Counted from the first letter of the stretch, positions 8,185 through 15,759 are shown. The stretch: 64,000 bases of DNA from Pedobacter sp. PLR (GCF_026239675.1 NZ_JAPIVQ010000008.1:186001-250000), one strand, 5' to 3'. A program made the numbers and translations. The notes: generated by a model from the sequence alone, not told the origin.

Positions 8185-9162
8185 ATGGAGTGGGTTCATA
8201 AGCAACTACTAAAAATCAGGATTTACGCTTTGTTTATCGATTGGACCAAAGTATGCATACTTCCTGGTTTCAGTCCGCTGCCCCTCTATACGGTTGCCAC
8301 ATTTTTCTTTACAGAGATCGGGAAGGATTCTTTAGTCAATAAGGCTTCTTCCCTTGCCTATAATTTTATGCTGGCCCTATTTCCGGCGATCATCTTTTTA
8401 TTTACACTGATTCCCTTTATTCCTAAGCGTATCGGCTTCCAGAAGCAACTGATGGAGCTGATCGTGCTCATATTGCCAGCCGACGCCTATAAAGCCTTTG
8501 AAGCCACCTTAAATGAGATTGTAAACCAGCAGAACGGAGGATTGTTATCCTTTGGATTCTTTCTGTCGTTGTTTTTCGCTACAAATGGGGTGCACAGCCT
8601 GATGATGGCCTTCAATAAGTCGTCGTTAATCATCGAAGACAGGAGCTGGTTAAAGCAGCGCCTGATTGCGGTACTGTTAACCATTACCATTGCCTTGTCC
8701 GTCATCATCTGCATCGTGGCCATGACTATCGGTGTGATCATGTTAAATAAACTGAATATCAAAGGGAGCTTTACGGTTTATCTGATTCAGTTAACCAGAT
8801 GGGCGTTATTAGGGGTGCTATATTTTGTCACCATTTCCATTCTGTATAAATACGGCCCTTCGCATGTTAAGAAGTGGAAATTCTTTAGTCCCGGCTCTTG
8901 TCTGGCAACGATACTTGCCTTTCTTACAATTTGGGGGTTTTCCTTTTACATTGATAATTTTAGCTCTTACAATAAAATCTATGGTTCTATCAGTACGTTA
9001 ATTGTGTTGATGATCTGGCTTTATTTGAATTCTTTGATACTTTTAGTCGGTTTTGAGCTAAATGCGAGTGTAGACTTATCGAAAAGAAGTGTGAAAATCC
9101 TGCGTCCCAGCTACAATTTATTCAAAAAACAGGGTCCTACGCCTGATCAGACGACAAGATAG
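8185..9162 (+). CDS. YihY/UPF0761 (BrkB-like) integral membrane protein
   Basis: This 325-aa inner-membrane protein has about six hydrophobic segments and the family signature near residue 53: KASSLAYNFMLALFPAII start, then IPFIP, and later NGVHSLMMAFN and FSPGS. The C-terminal half ends with IWLYLNSLILLVGFELNA, also conserved in YihY proteins. The family was once called ribonuclease BN, which is an error; its function is unsettled. It is the last gene of the PASTA-mltG operon and ends 97 bases before the tRNA-Ser gene. No hairpin terminator is obvious between them. Confidence 0.87.
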   Translation: MEWVHKQLLKIRIYALFIDWTKVCILPGFSPLPLYTVATFFFTEIGKDSLVNKASSLAYNFMLALFPAIIFLFTLIPFIPKRIGFQKQLMELIVLILPADAYKAFEATLNEIVNQQNGGLLSFGFFLSLFFATNGVHSLMMAFNKSSLIIEDRSWLKQRLIAVLLTITIALSVIICIVAMTIGVIMLNKLNIKGSFTVYLIQLTRWALLGVLYFVTISILYKYGPSHVKKWKFFSPGSCLATILAFLTIWGFSFYIDNFSSYNKIYGSISTLIVLMIWLYLNSLILLVGFELNASVDLSKRSVKILRPSYNLFKKQGPTPDQTTR

Positions 9163-9225
9163 AAAATTATTCTATCTCATTTTTAAGGGCTTATCAAGTT
9201 TTCGTTAAATTATCTAATTCTTAAT

Positions 9226-9255
9226 TTGCAGAATCAACCGGAGTTTGTACTTTTG
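9226..9255 (+). promoter_or_regulatory. promoter of tRNA-Ser, TTG-N19-TACTTTTG
   Basis: TTG at 9226-9228 and TACTTTTG at 9248-9255 are separated by 19 bases, an excellent fit to the Bacteroidota housekeeping consensus. Transcription would begin at or within a few bases of the tRNA 5' end at 9260. Confidence 0.8.
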
Positions 9256-9259
9256 TCGC

Positions 9260-9346
9260 GGAGAGTTGGCAGAGTGGTCGATTGCGGCAGTCTTGAAAAC
9301 TGTTGACTTGTCAAAGGGTCCGCGGGTTCGAATCCCCCACTCTCCG
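9260..9346 (+). tRNA. tRNA-Ser (anticodon UGA)
   Basis: The 87-base gene folds as a class II tRNA. Acceptor arms GGAGAGT (9260-9266) and ACTCTCC (9339-9345) pair, G9346 is the discriminator, the anticodon loop CTTGAAA has TGA at 9294-9296, there is a long variable arm, and the T arm holds GGTTCGAATCC. CCA is not encoded. Its 3' end is the target of the island insertion that follows: bases from 9327 onwards are repeated at 15685 and, partly, at 17390. The acceptor is restored by the copy present here, so the gene remains intact. Confidence 0.95.
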
Positions 9347-9401
9347 CTAAGGTATCAAAACCTACTAAAAACCTGCAAATCGAAAGATTAGCAGGTTTTT
9401 T
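9327..9401 (+). repeat. attachment-site repeat copy 1 (tRNA end plus terminator)
   Basis: These 75 bases match 15685-15759 with only two differences (9371 A to T and 9396 T to A). The first 44 bases are identical without a break and include the last 20 bases of the tRNA. This is the expected left attachment site of an element that integrated into the 3' end of tRNA-Ser. Confidence 0.85.
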
Positions 9402-9403
9402 TT
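9367..9403 (+). terminator. tRNA-Ser terminator
   Basis: AAAAACCTGC (9367-9376) pairs with GCAGGTTTTT (9391-9400), followed by more T. The loop is 14 bases. Confidence 0.8.
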
Positions 9404-9453
9404 ATTTACAAACCATATCAAAATCATGCAAAATCTTAGTTGTGGCTGTTTGA

Positions 9454-9591
9454 TTATGCAAGTTCATTTTTTAGTCTTTCAAATTCTTTAATGTATTTGT
9501 CAATTTTCACTCGGTCTTTAGTTGAGTGGACAAACCATTTTAATTGACCCCTCTCCACCATTTTCAAAACAGCATTTAATATCCTGATCAT
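9454..9591 (-). CDS. possible 45-aa protein or gene fragment downstream of qatD
   Basis: The frame ATG 9591 to TAA 9454 encodes 45 residues with coherent, amphipathic composition: MIRILNAVLKMVERGQLKW at the start and a charged helix with IKEFERLKNEL at the end. A stop (TGA) lies six codons upstream of the ATG, so it cannot be longer. It could be a small helical protein of the island or the tail of a lost gene. I do not recognise it. Confidence 0.35.
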   Translation of the reverse strand: MIRILNAVLKMVERGQLKWFVHSTKDRVKIDKYIKEFERLKNELA

Positions 9592-9593
9592 TA

Positions 9594-9660
9594 CTGCCAA
9601 TGGGGGTCAATGCAAAATTGGCGAAGGGGGATCAGCTTGGCGTGGTTTATCCACATAATC
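9594..9660. other. possible insertion-sequence end remnant
   Basis: Two copies of a G5-containing phrase occur close together (GGGGGTCAATG at 9602-9612 and GGGGGATCAG at 9626-9635), each linked to a TTGGCG. Repeated short motifs of this GGGGTCA/GGGGATCA kind are found at the ends of IS21-type elements of Bacteroidota, as I recall. No transposase is nearby. Weak call. Confidence 0.25.
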
Positions 9661-9699
9661 ATCAAACCCTGGCGATTCTAAGGCTTAGCCTTAAAATGA

Positions 9700-10446
9700 T
9701 CACTCCAGCAGTCGCTTGAAATTTTGATAGACCGACAATTTCATTTGTGCTTCAGTTAACCCAAAAATCTCCGCAAGACCAGTTAGGGTTAAGCTCAGTG
9801 ACTTTAGTCTGTTGTCAATTGCAGCATCAAAAGTAAATGGTGCATCGGTTTCTGTTAGTATTCGCTCGATTGGTATTCTTTTGACTAGCTCTATTGATTT
9901 TTTGCTCTTAAGCATACGGTGATTGACCGAGAAGTAATAACCGTATTCCAGTGCTCTGGTTAACTCAGGCAAACTGCCGGAATACCAGTGCAGGATTACC
10001 CTGGATTCATTTGCAGAGAGATGATGGTGCAGGAGATCTATGGTCTCCTTTGCCGCGTTACGCGTATGTACGGTGAGGATTTTAGCCTCGCTTTTGGCTA
10101 CCGCTGTGAGAATCAATTTTAAATTGGAGACCTGGGTAGTATATCCGCCCGAAAAATCAGTGGACCCGTCCAGACCGATCTCTCCGATAAATCTTGCATC
10201 AGCAATGAGGTCCGACATCATCGTAATATTTGGTTTCCCCTGTAAAGAGAGCTCGGGATGCATGCCCAGCGCAACTCTGATATTTTTGCTCCCCCTAAAA
10301 AGGTTTACATTGGGTAGGTAGAACATTGGGCTATTGGTCACTGTGATGGTTTTTATACCCATTGCATCCTCCTGCGCGGCGAGGTTTTGAATGCCACTGA
10401 TCAGATCAAGATGGCAATGGGTATCGATAAAAGGGATATTGCTCAT
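9700..10446 (-). CDS. qatD: QatD: TatD-like metal-dependent hydrolase of the QatABCD defence system
   Basis: This 248-aa TatD-family TIM-barrel protein keeps all expected metal ligands: H10 and H12 in FIDTHCHLD, E89 in IGEIGLDG, H127 in TVHTRNA, H153 in ILHWYSG and D201 in TETDAPF. TatD enzymes are Mg-dependent nucleases or hydrolases, and the Qat version is required with the other three proteins for phage protection (established for QatABCD as a system; the exact chemistry is unsettled). Its ATG overlaps the qatC stop by 4 bases (ATGA), so translation is coupled. It is the last gene of the four-gene unit. Confidence 0.9.
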   Translation of the reverse strand: MSNIPFIDTHCHLDLISGIQNLAAQEDAMGIKTITVTNSPMFYLPNVNLFRGSKNIRVALGMHPELSLQGKPNITMMSDLIADARFIGEIGLDGSTDFSGGYTTQVSNLKLILTAVAKSEAKILTVHTRNAAKETIDLLHHHLSANESRVILHWYSGSLPELTRALEYGYYFSVNHRMLKSKKSIELVKRIPIERILTETDAPFTFDAAIDNRLKSLSLTLTGLAEIFGLTEAQMKLSVYQNFKRLLE

Positions 10447-11783
10447 ATGTTTACACCATTCAACAATTCCTCCACCTCCTTGAGTCCTCTTTTATAGGTG
10501 GAGATGAAGTCGTCGACATTGTTCCCCAAAGGGCCGGTTGTTCTGATCAGACCTTTGATATATTCGGGATTTTGACTGCTTTTTTCGATCATGTATTTAA
10601 AGGCTACAATATTATCCTTTTTTGTTGGGGTATCCAATTGGGCGGGATCGAAAATGTCAGTACGATAGTCTTTTTTTTCGGTCTTGCCAGCGTATTTGAA
10701 TGACGCTAGACGGATGATGCACGGAACGCAGGTTCCGCAGTGGCCGTTACCGAGCCCCTGAAACCTGCCCGAAGGGTGGCTGCAGGACATGGTGCTTGTT
10801 TTTTCAACCAGTGAAGCCGCTGCACATTCGGCGAGCATCTCCCCTTTGGTTTTGAACTGATAGGGGTTTTCAAGTTTTACCTTCAAATCCAGTGCATCTA
10901 AGAGTTGTTGCATCATTTCCAGATAATGCGGATGTGTTGTCCGCGTACTGTGCGATCCGGTGCGCATGGGTGTCAGAGGAAGGTTGAGACTAATGAGTCC
11001 GTTTTCGGGGATGATCAGCCTGGAGTCTGCTCCCGGATGAAGCGCTGAGGCACAGATCGAACCCAGGGTCAGAAACAAAAAGGATCTTCCCCGTTCGGTT
11101 TTCTCTTCCTGAGCGAAAAGATCTTTCTTTGGAACACGTACAAAGGCATATAGGCGGTTAAATACGGTTTTGGGGAATGCGGTGATTAAAGCCTGTTCGC
11201 AGAGTTTCTGGTTGGGCGAAACATCTGAGGATTTGGCATGGCCTAAAAACAGGGGCTGCACGCCTTTTGACAACAGGTCAATGGCGCCAATAAAACTATC
11301 CATACCGCCTGAAAAAAGACAGACGGTATCGGTATGGTATTTCATGCCAAACTTTTTGAGTTTTGTGACCGGTGCAATTTGTGACATACCGGTCCTGTCG
11401 CGGAAGGTGATGTTCCAGAGGTCGCCGGTGAGGAAACCAAATATTTTTTTCAGCAGCGGTACCTGTGCATTCCATTTTTCCACATCACTGACCGGGATGA
11501 ACAGATCGATCTGTCTGGTCCAGCTATCGTCCGATGTTTTAAGGCGGTCGATCCGGGTATCGGCGCTGTACATCGAGCAGGCAATGATGAGCATGTCCAT
11601 TGCCAGCTCACCTGGCTGGAGCTTGAGGTGTTTCATACCCAGAAAGAGTTTATTAAGTTTGACCTCATCTCTGTTACCGCTGCCCAGGATCTTGAGGTCT
11701 GCTGTCTGGGTGTACTCAGCAGCAGTTAAGGCAACGCCGGTATCGGCATTTCCAAGTTTGGTGATCAATGCAAATCTTGCCAT
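10443..11783 (-). CDS. qatC: QatC: QueC-like protein of the QatABCD defence system
   Basis: This 446-aa protein has an N-terminal extension of about 150 residues, a PP-loop FSGGMDS (157-163) that binds ATP, and a four-cysteine zinc site (C334, C349, C352 and C355 in GHCGTCVPC). These are the marks of QueC, the 7-cyano-7-deazaguanine synthase, but the protein is about twice the size of housekeeping QueC (about 220 aa), as in Qat systems. Related QueC proteins in defence modify protein or nucleotide substrates; its target is not readable here. It lies 3 bases after qatB and overlaps qatD. Confidence 0.92.
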   Translation of the reverse strand: MARFALITKLGNADTGVALTAAEYTQTADLKILGSGNRDEVKLNKLFLGMKHLKLQPGELAMDMLIIACSMYSADTRIDRLKTSDDSWTRQIDLFIPVSDVEKWNAQVPLLKKIFGFLTGDLWNITFRDRTGMSQIAPVTKLKKFGMKYHTDTVCLFSGGMDSFIGAIDLLSKGVQPLFLGHAKSSDVSPNQKLCEQALITAFPKTVFNRLYAFVRVPKKDLFAQEEKTERGRSFLFLTLGSICASALHPGADSRLIIPENGLISLNLPLTPMRTGSHSTRTTHPHYLEMMQQLLDALDLKVKLENPYQFKTKGEMLAECAAASLVEKTSTMSCSHPSGRFQGLGNGHCGTCVPCIIRLASFKYAGKTEKKDYRTDIFDPAQLDTPTKKDNIVAFKYMIEKSSQNPEYIKGLIRTTGPLGNNVDDFISTYKRGLKEVEELLNGVNI

Positions 11784-11786
11784 ATC

Positions 11787-12629
11787 TTAATCTTCTAAAG
11801 TTCCGGAGATGCAGTCAAAGGCAATCCGGTAAATGTTTTCTATTTTTTGTTCCAGTGCCGCCTGGTCACCGCGGTGGGTGGCAATAATTTCCGGCATAAT
11901 CTGTATCCGGACCAAACCGCTGACGATCTGATAGATGCTTTCTTCGATATCAATGATCTCGGAGCTGGGTTTGTCTTTTTTGAAAAGAGACAAGCCAATG
12001 TCGCAGATCACCCTGGTCGCGATGGTCTCCTCGATAAAGATAGCGGTCATCACTTCAACGTTTTCGTTGGACAGGTGGTCCAGGTCAATTCCTTCCTCAT
12101 CGGCAATTCTGACAATGGTCTGCGAATAGGCGAGTTTATTGATGCTGTCATCCTGGATGTTGGCATAGGGGCTGTTTTCATCAAAGATGACATCGGTGAG
12201 TGCACCGAGCACATCCAGTAAGGGTTTGCCAAGGTAATCGTTGAGGTTTAAAAACTTGAGCGCATTCTCCAGGCCGCCACGGATGTTGTCCATAACGTTG
12301 ACGAAACCGGATACACGGGCTGCTGCCGGGCGCATCCTCTTGGAGAAGGTTCCCGAGCCGCCACTGGCTTTACTCACATAACTTCGCAAGGCATCCCTCA
12401 CTGCCCCAGTATTTCCAGCAGATGGGTTTTTCACGTAGGAATTAAATCGGTTACGGGCTTCCGCGAACCGGTTTTCCGGTTTTTCGGGCTGAGCCTCTTC
12501 TGGCTTTTGCGGTGCGTCCGGGGCCTCCTGTTGATCAGGCTCGGGATTTGGACTGTTCTGATCATTGATCCAATCCGGAATGAGCGGTGTAGCAGGTCTT
12601 GGTCCTGTTCCTTGTTTTGATGTTCCCAT
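11787..12629 (-). CDS. qatB: QatB: small-subunit protein of the QatABCD defence system
   Basis: This 280-aa protein starts with a disordered Pro-, Gln- and Glu-rich stretch (about 1-55, repeated PE and KPE steps) followed by a Gly/Ser-rich region (about 70-100) and an alpha-helical body to the end. There is no enzyme motif. Identity as QatB rests on gene order (between the KAP ATPase and the QueC-like gene), its length and the helical body. In CBASS and related systems such a protein is a likely substrate or scaffold for the QueC-like enzyme; here that is inference. It starts 4 bases after the qatA stop. Confidence 0.82.
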   Translation of the reverse strand: MGTSKQGTGPRPATPLIPDWINDQNSPNPEPDQQEAPDAPQKPEEAQPEKPENRFAEARNRFNSYVKNPSAGNTGAVRDALRSYVSKASGGSGTFSKRMRPAAARVSGFVNVMDNIRGGLENALKFLNLNDYLGKPLLDVLGALTDVIFDENSPYANIQDDSINKLAYSQTIVRIADEEGIDLDHLSNENVEVMTAIFIEETIATRVICDIGLSLFKKDKPSSEIIDIEESIYQIVSGLVRIQIMPEIIATHRGDQAALEQKIENIYRIAFDCISGTLED

Positions 12630-12633
12630 AATA

Positions 12634-14466
12634 TTATTTTAGGCTTGGTAACTGTGAAGCAAGGGTCTGTAGTGTGCCGACTGCCTGGACTTTCCAGATT
12701 TCCAATAATTCGTTATAACGTTCCCTGGCCGGCAGGGTCACAAAACTGGATTCTGAAACCGCCCACGGACCTAAGCTTGACGCTGGCCTTGTTGCCAGGA
12801 ATTCTAGAAACCTGATTTCAAGATTTGGGAAAACCTTGATCACGCGGTATAAGCCCTTCACTTCATTGGGCTGCGAGGTCATCTTTTCCATCTTTTTACA
12901 ATTTTCGATCAATTTTTCAAATATGAGGTTGGCATCCTGTTGGCTGATATGCTGCAAGTCCTTTTCGGCCGCATTCCGTTCGCTAAGCGATCCGGTCCCA
13001 AGCCGTTTGAGCATCGTGACAACGGTCTGTGACAACAGGTTCTCTTTATCGAAGGAGATGGCTTTCTCTTTGGAAATGAAGATATAAGGCCTGAGGTCTT
13101 CGGTTTTGAGCGAGGGTTCTAACTGGTTCCAGTCGACCATGGCCGAGTCGAGTTCTGTGTCGTTAGGATCGGCATCCTCGAAGAGTGCCGCTTCGGCATA
13201 TTGCCCATCACCCGATGAGGACACCTGATTGATGAGTTCCTGGTATCTTTCGTCATTGAAAATCTCCAGCAGCATCAGTTTGGAAAGCACGTCCAGCCTG
13301 ATCATGGCTTTCAGGCCGTGGATCTCCCCTATTTTCATCCGTAAAAAAAGGGAATTGAGGAAGCGCTTAGTATTCCTGGGGTTGCCTTTCAGGCCGGTGG
13401 AAAGCACCGGATAAAGGGTGTCTCCGACAAGTAAGGTCTTTCTCAGCGCTTCTGATTCACCGCCGAAGGCTTCCCTGACAATCTCATAGGTGAGTTCGAT
13501 ACTTTCGTAAGGTAATTTCTTCTTCGACTCGTATACATCATAGATCCGTTCCACCTCTTCCATATCGTTGCCAAGATGGTTTTGCAGCATCAGAAACTTT
13601 ATGTAGTTGCCGGTCTGCAGCTTGTTCATCAGGGGTATCCGGATGGGAATCTGGATCAGTTTTTCAAGGTAGTTGCGGGTATAGTCTTTGTAGTCCGAGG
13701 GAAGATTTGGAAAGTGGTCGCGCACGGCGTATTCGATCATGCGCTCATCTGCCGAGATCACGAATACGGTTCCTTCCACAAATAGGAACAGGCGTATGGC
13801 TTCGAGGATTTCGATCACGGCTTTTGGCAGACAGCGGTCCAGGTCATCAACCAGCACAATGAGCTGTTCGATTTTGGAGGTTTCGATAAGTTCTTTAAAT
13901 TCTGTCCTGAAGGCGTGGATCTGGCTCGGTACGGTCTGAGCTTCTTCTTCTCTGAGCCAGGCATCATCATCTGATCCTTTGCTGCCTTCTCCCAAGCCGA
14001 TCTTTTCGCCGACATTTTTTGCGAGTTTGGCGGCCTCTCCCAGCAAGCCCGGATGTGGGATACCAGTCATACCTGTCCATAGTGCGCCAGCGGATACTTT
14101 GGCGACTTTTAGCCACTTGATCCTTTTGAGCAGTGACTGGGTGAGTGTTTTGATTTTTTCGACAGTTGGTTGTAGCCTAGCCAGATCGGTAACGATTGTT
14201 TCCATTAGCGCGGACTTAGTATCCTCATAACCCTGAAAAAGCCAGCCATTGAACATAATAGTATGGATTTTTTTACGCTTTTCTACCTCCAGGTTTTTTA
14301 CCTTTTTCTGCAACAGGGCGAGTATTGAGGATTTGCCCACGCCCCAGTCGCCATATACGCCAATGGTAAGCGGCCTGAGGTGGTTGTCTTTTACGATCTC
14401 ATGTATAGTTTCTGCGATTTTCTCGTAGCCCAGGAGATCGACGTCTGTTTCTTTATCGTTCCACAT
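12634..14466 (-). CDS. qatA: QatA: KAP-family P-loop ATPase of the QatABCD defence system
   Basis: This 610-aa protein belongs to the KAP NTPases. The Walker A motif GVYGDWGVGKSS is at 36-47, Walker B LIVLVDDLDRC at 202-212 and a sensor-like FVISADERM at about 235-243. KAP proteins often carry membrane segments between Walker A and B; here the region 115-150 is only mildly hydrophobic (ALWTGMTGIPHPGLL), so it may be peripheral rather than integral. It is the first gene of the Qat operon and probably the sensor or energy unit. A 16-bp palindrome lies about 80 bases upstream of its start. Confidence 0.92.
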   Translation of the reverse strand: MWNDKETDVDLLGYEKIAETIHEIVKDNHLRPLTIGVYGDWGVGKSSILALLQKKVKNLEVEKRKKIHTIMFNGWLFQGYEDTKSALMETIVTDLARLQPTVEKIKTLTQSLLKRIKWLKVAKVSAGALWTGMTGIPHPGLLGEAAKLAKNVGEKIGLGEGSKGSDDDAWLREEEAQTVPSQIHAFRTEFKELIETSKIEQLIVLVDDLDRCLPKAVIEILEAIRLFLFVEGTVFVISADERMIEYAVRDHFPNLPSDYKDYTRNYLEKLIQIPIRIPLMNKLQTGNYIKFLMLQNHLGNDMEEVERIYDVYESKKKLPYESIELTYEIVREAFGGESEALRKTLLVGDTLYPVLSTGLKGNPRNTKRFLNSLFLRMKIGEIHGLKAMIRLDVLSKLMLLEIFNDERYQELINQVSSSGDGQYAEAALFEDADPNDTELDSAMVDWNQLEPSLKTEDLRPYIFISKEKAISFDKENLLSQTVVTMLKRLGTGSLSERNAAEKDLQHISQQDANLIFEKLIENCKKMEKMTSQPNEVKGLYRVIKVFPNLEIRFLEFLATRPASSLGPWAVSESSFVTLPARERYNELLEIWKVQAVGTLQTLASQLPSLK

Positions 14467-14546
14467 TTTTTGATATTTGGTTTAATCCGGTGCTTGATGA
14501 GCCGGAATTATTGTTAGGCAAGGTAAAATTCTTTAAAACTGTTTTT

Positions 14547-14562
14547 TTACGGTAAACCGTAA
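14547..14562. promoter_or_regulatory. palindrome upstream of qatA, possible operator
   Basis: TTACGGTAAACCGTAA has perfect 7-base arms around a central AA, 81 bases upstream of the qatA ATG. This is the size and symmetry of a helix-turn-helix repressor site. No regulator gene is present beside it. Confidence 0.45.
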
Positions 14563-14906
14563 TGGGGCAATAAGGGTGAAATTTAATGCTACGCCACAAG
14601 GTGGTTATGTCAACCGGGTATTCTGCGAGTGGTTAAATCTTTGACACTGGTTTTACGCTAATGCAATAAGTTCGCTTTTCCTTATCGTTCCGGTAAGGTT
14701 TCTGAGTGAGAGCTGGTCCAGGAAATGTTTGCTAATCGGAAAACAGGATGTGGTTTTCTTGGGCTGGTGGTTCCGCGAAATTGCGGAGTGGTTCATGATA
14801 GTTTGAGTTTGTTAATTTTTTCAAAAATTACTAAAAAAAATCACAAATAAAGAAACGCTGACAATTTAACTTGGGCTTTTAATGGTTACATACACCAAGA
14901 GCGGCT

Positions 14907-15171
14907 TAAGATTGAAGCCCCCTCTTGATATAAATATTTAAAATGTAGTTTGTAACCCCAGATTGAGATTTAGAAAAGCATGAGCGCTGATATTGGGCGA
15001 TCGATTATTTTGGCGTTTTATTGATGCAGCTATCTTTTTCTCAAATTCTTGAAATAATTCCCAACCAGAATACTACTTGCAGTCTGAAATTGTAAAGGAT
15101 TTCACCTCGGTGCCCCCCCCCCCGAAATCCTTTACAATTCTCTCAAAAATTATGTTGTAAATTCAATCTTA
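14907..15171 (+). ncRNA. candidate retron msr-msd RNA (remnant)
   Basis: TAAGATTGAA (14907-14916) and TTCAATCTTA (15162-15171) are exact reverse complements and could be the a1/a2 pair that frames a retron RNA. Inside lies a perfect 16-bp hairpin (15088-15103 with 15124-15139, 20-base loop containing eleven C), as expected for an msd stem. The right arm ends 14 bases before an ATG whose product looks like the start of a retron reverse transcriptase. Weak points: a1 also sits in the loop of a local hairpin (14897-14922), and the branching guanosine cannot be assigned. The region 14467-14900 holds nothing else I can name. Confidence 0.35.
15088..15139. repeat. perfect 16-bp inverted repeat with a C11 loop
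   Basis: AATTGTAAAGGATTTC at 15088-15103 is the exact complement of 15124-15139. The 20-base loop includes a run of eleven C (15113-15123). No T run follows, so it is not an ordinary terminator. Confidence 0.9.
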
Positions 15172-15185
15172 TTCATCAATATTTT

Positions 15186-15314
15186 ATGAATCAGACCGAC
15201 ACTATCAAACTGAAAATGTTTGGCTTACCAGTAATTATAACATTGGATGATTTTTCGTCTCTCGCCCATCCTTCGCCCTACAAACTATTTTTTCATCGTC
15301 CTCCTTTGTTGTGA
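15186..15314 (+). pseudogene. truncated retron-type reverse transcriptase N-terminus (candidate)
   Basis: A 42-codon frame opens with MNQTDTIKLKMFGLPVI and continues TLDDFSSLAHPSPYKLFF before a TGA. Retron reverse transcriptases commonly begin with a short basic stretch, a Leu-Pro-x-Ile turn and a helix of the form LDDFSxLxHxSxxxL, so the match is suggestive. The following PKK-G-R region and all catalytic domains are missing; the sequence after the stop does not resume in any frame. I take it as the 5' end left by a deletion. Based on pattern memory only. Confidence 0.35.
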
Positions 15315-15403
15315 GAAAAATCTGGATAAAACATTTGCTCCATGTTTAATAAAAAATCTTGTAAAAGTAAAAAATTGGAATTGGATAAGAGGTTTGGAAG
15401 TAT

Positions 15404-15439
15404 AAAAGCCTAGTCTTGGAATAGAATAGGCTTTTTTTT
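15404..15439 (+). terminator. hairpin terminator after the candidate retron remnant
   Basis: AAAAGCCTA (15404-15412) pairs with TAGGCTTTT (15427-15435), followed by four more T. It would end a plus-strand transcript that covers the remnant, so the plus strand here was once transcribed. Confidence 0.7.
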
Positions 15440-15543
15440 ACTTAAGATATACTAGGGTCGAACCATCAACCTAAGAATTATCATACTTCAAGTAAATAAA
15501 CATATAAATAGCACTACAGACAAAATACATCAAATGCACTTTA

Positions 15544-15684
15544 TTTGCTTACCGCCAATTATTTATGTAAATTTCAAATATACAAGGAATAGCAATTTTG
15601 TGTTGTTTTGGTGGTGCCCCATTTAGGTGCCCTAAGAAAAAAAAAATATAAAATACGGGTTCAAGGGTGTTTAAATTCGGTTTA
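15544..15684. repeat. attachment arm, copy A
   Basis: This stretch aligns with 17243-17384 at roughly 80 percent identity by eye, including TACAAGGAATAG, ATTTTGTGTTGTTTTG and GGTGCCCTAAG. Each copy has two GGTGCCC boxes 13-14 bases apart start to start. It is directly joined to the tRNA-end repeat, as arm sequence of a phage-type attachment site would be. Confidence 0.65.
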
Positions 15685-15759
15685 TTCGAATCCCCCACTC
15701 TCCGCTAAGGTATCAAAACCTACTAAAATCCTGCAAATCGAAAGATTAGCAGGATTTTT
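15685..15759 (+). repeat. attachment-site repeat copy 2 (tRNA end plus terminator)
   Basis: This 75-base copy of 9327-9401 starts inside the T arm of tRNA-Ser and includes the complete terminator (15725-15734 with 15749-15758). Only two bases differ, and they are partners in the terminator stem. The 5' four fifths of the tRNA is absent, so no second tRNA is made. Confidence 0.88.

Larger units (their letters stand above)
9347..15705. mobile_element. genomic island 1 in tRNA-Ser, carrying QatABCD
   Basis: The segment lies between the tRNA-Ser 3' end and its repeated copy at 15685-15705. It holds qatA-D, a 45-codon small frame, a possible insertion-sequence end and a 1.2-kb AT-rich stretch with a candidate retron remnant. 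The qat genes are visibly richer in G+C than their neighbours, while the stretch behind qatA is poorer. No integrase or transposase gene remains, so the island appears fixed. The stretch 9404-9699 has no full-length gene. Confidence 0.75.

Noticed and set aside
11170..11790. 206-codon open frame opposite qatC
   Set aside because: It is a shadow of the GC-richer qatC coding strand; composition (Ser-, Arg- and Pro-rich) is not protein-like and qatC has full catalytic motifs.
14467..14900. regulatory gene for the qat operon
   Set aside because: No frame of more than about 60 codons with start or a helix-turn-helix pattern is visible on either strand.
15685..15706. second tRNA-Ser gene
   Set aside because: Only the last 20 or so bases of the tRNA are present; the anticodon and D arms are absent.
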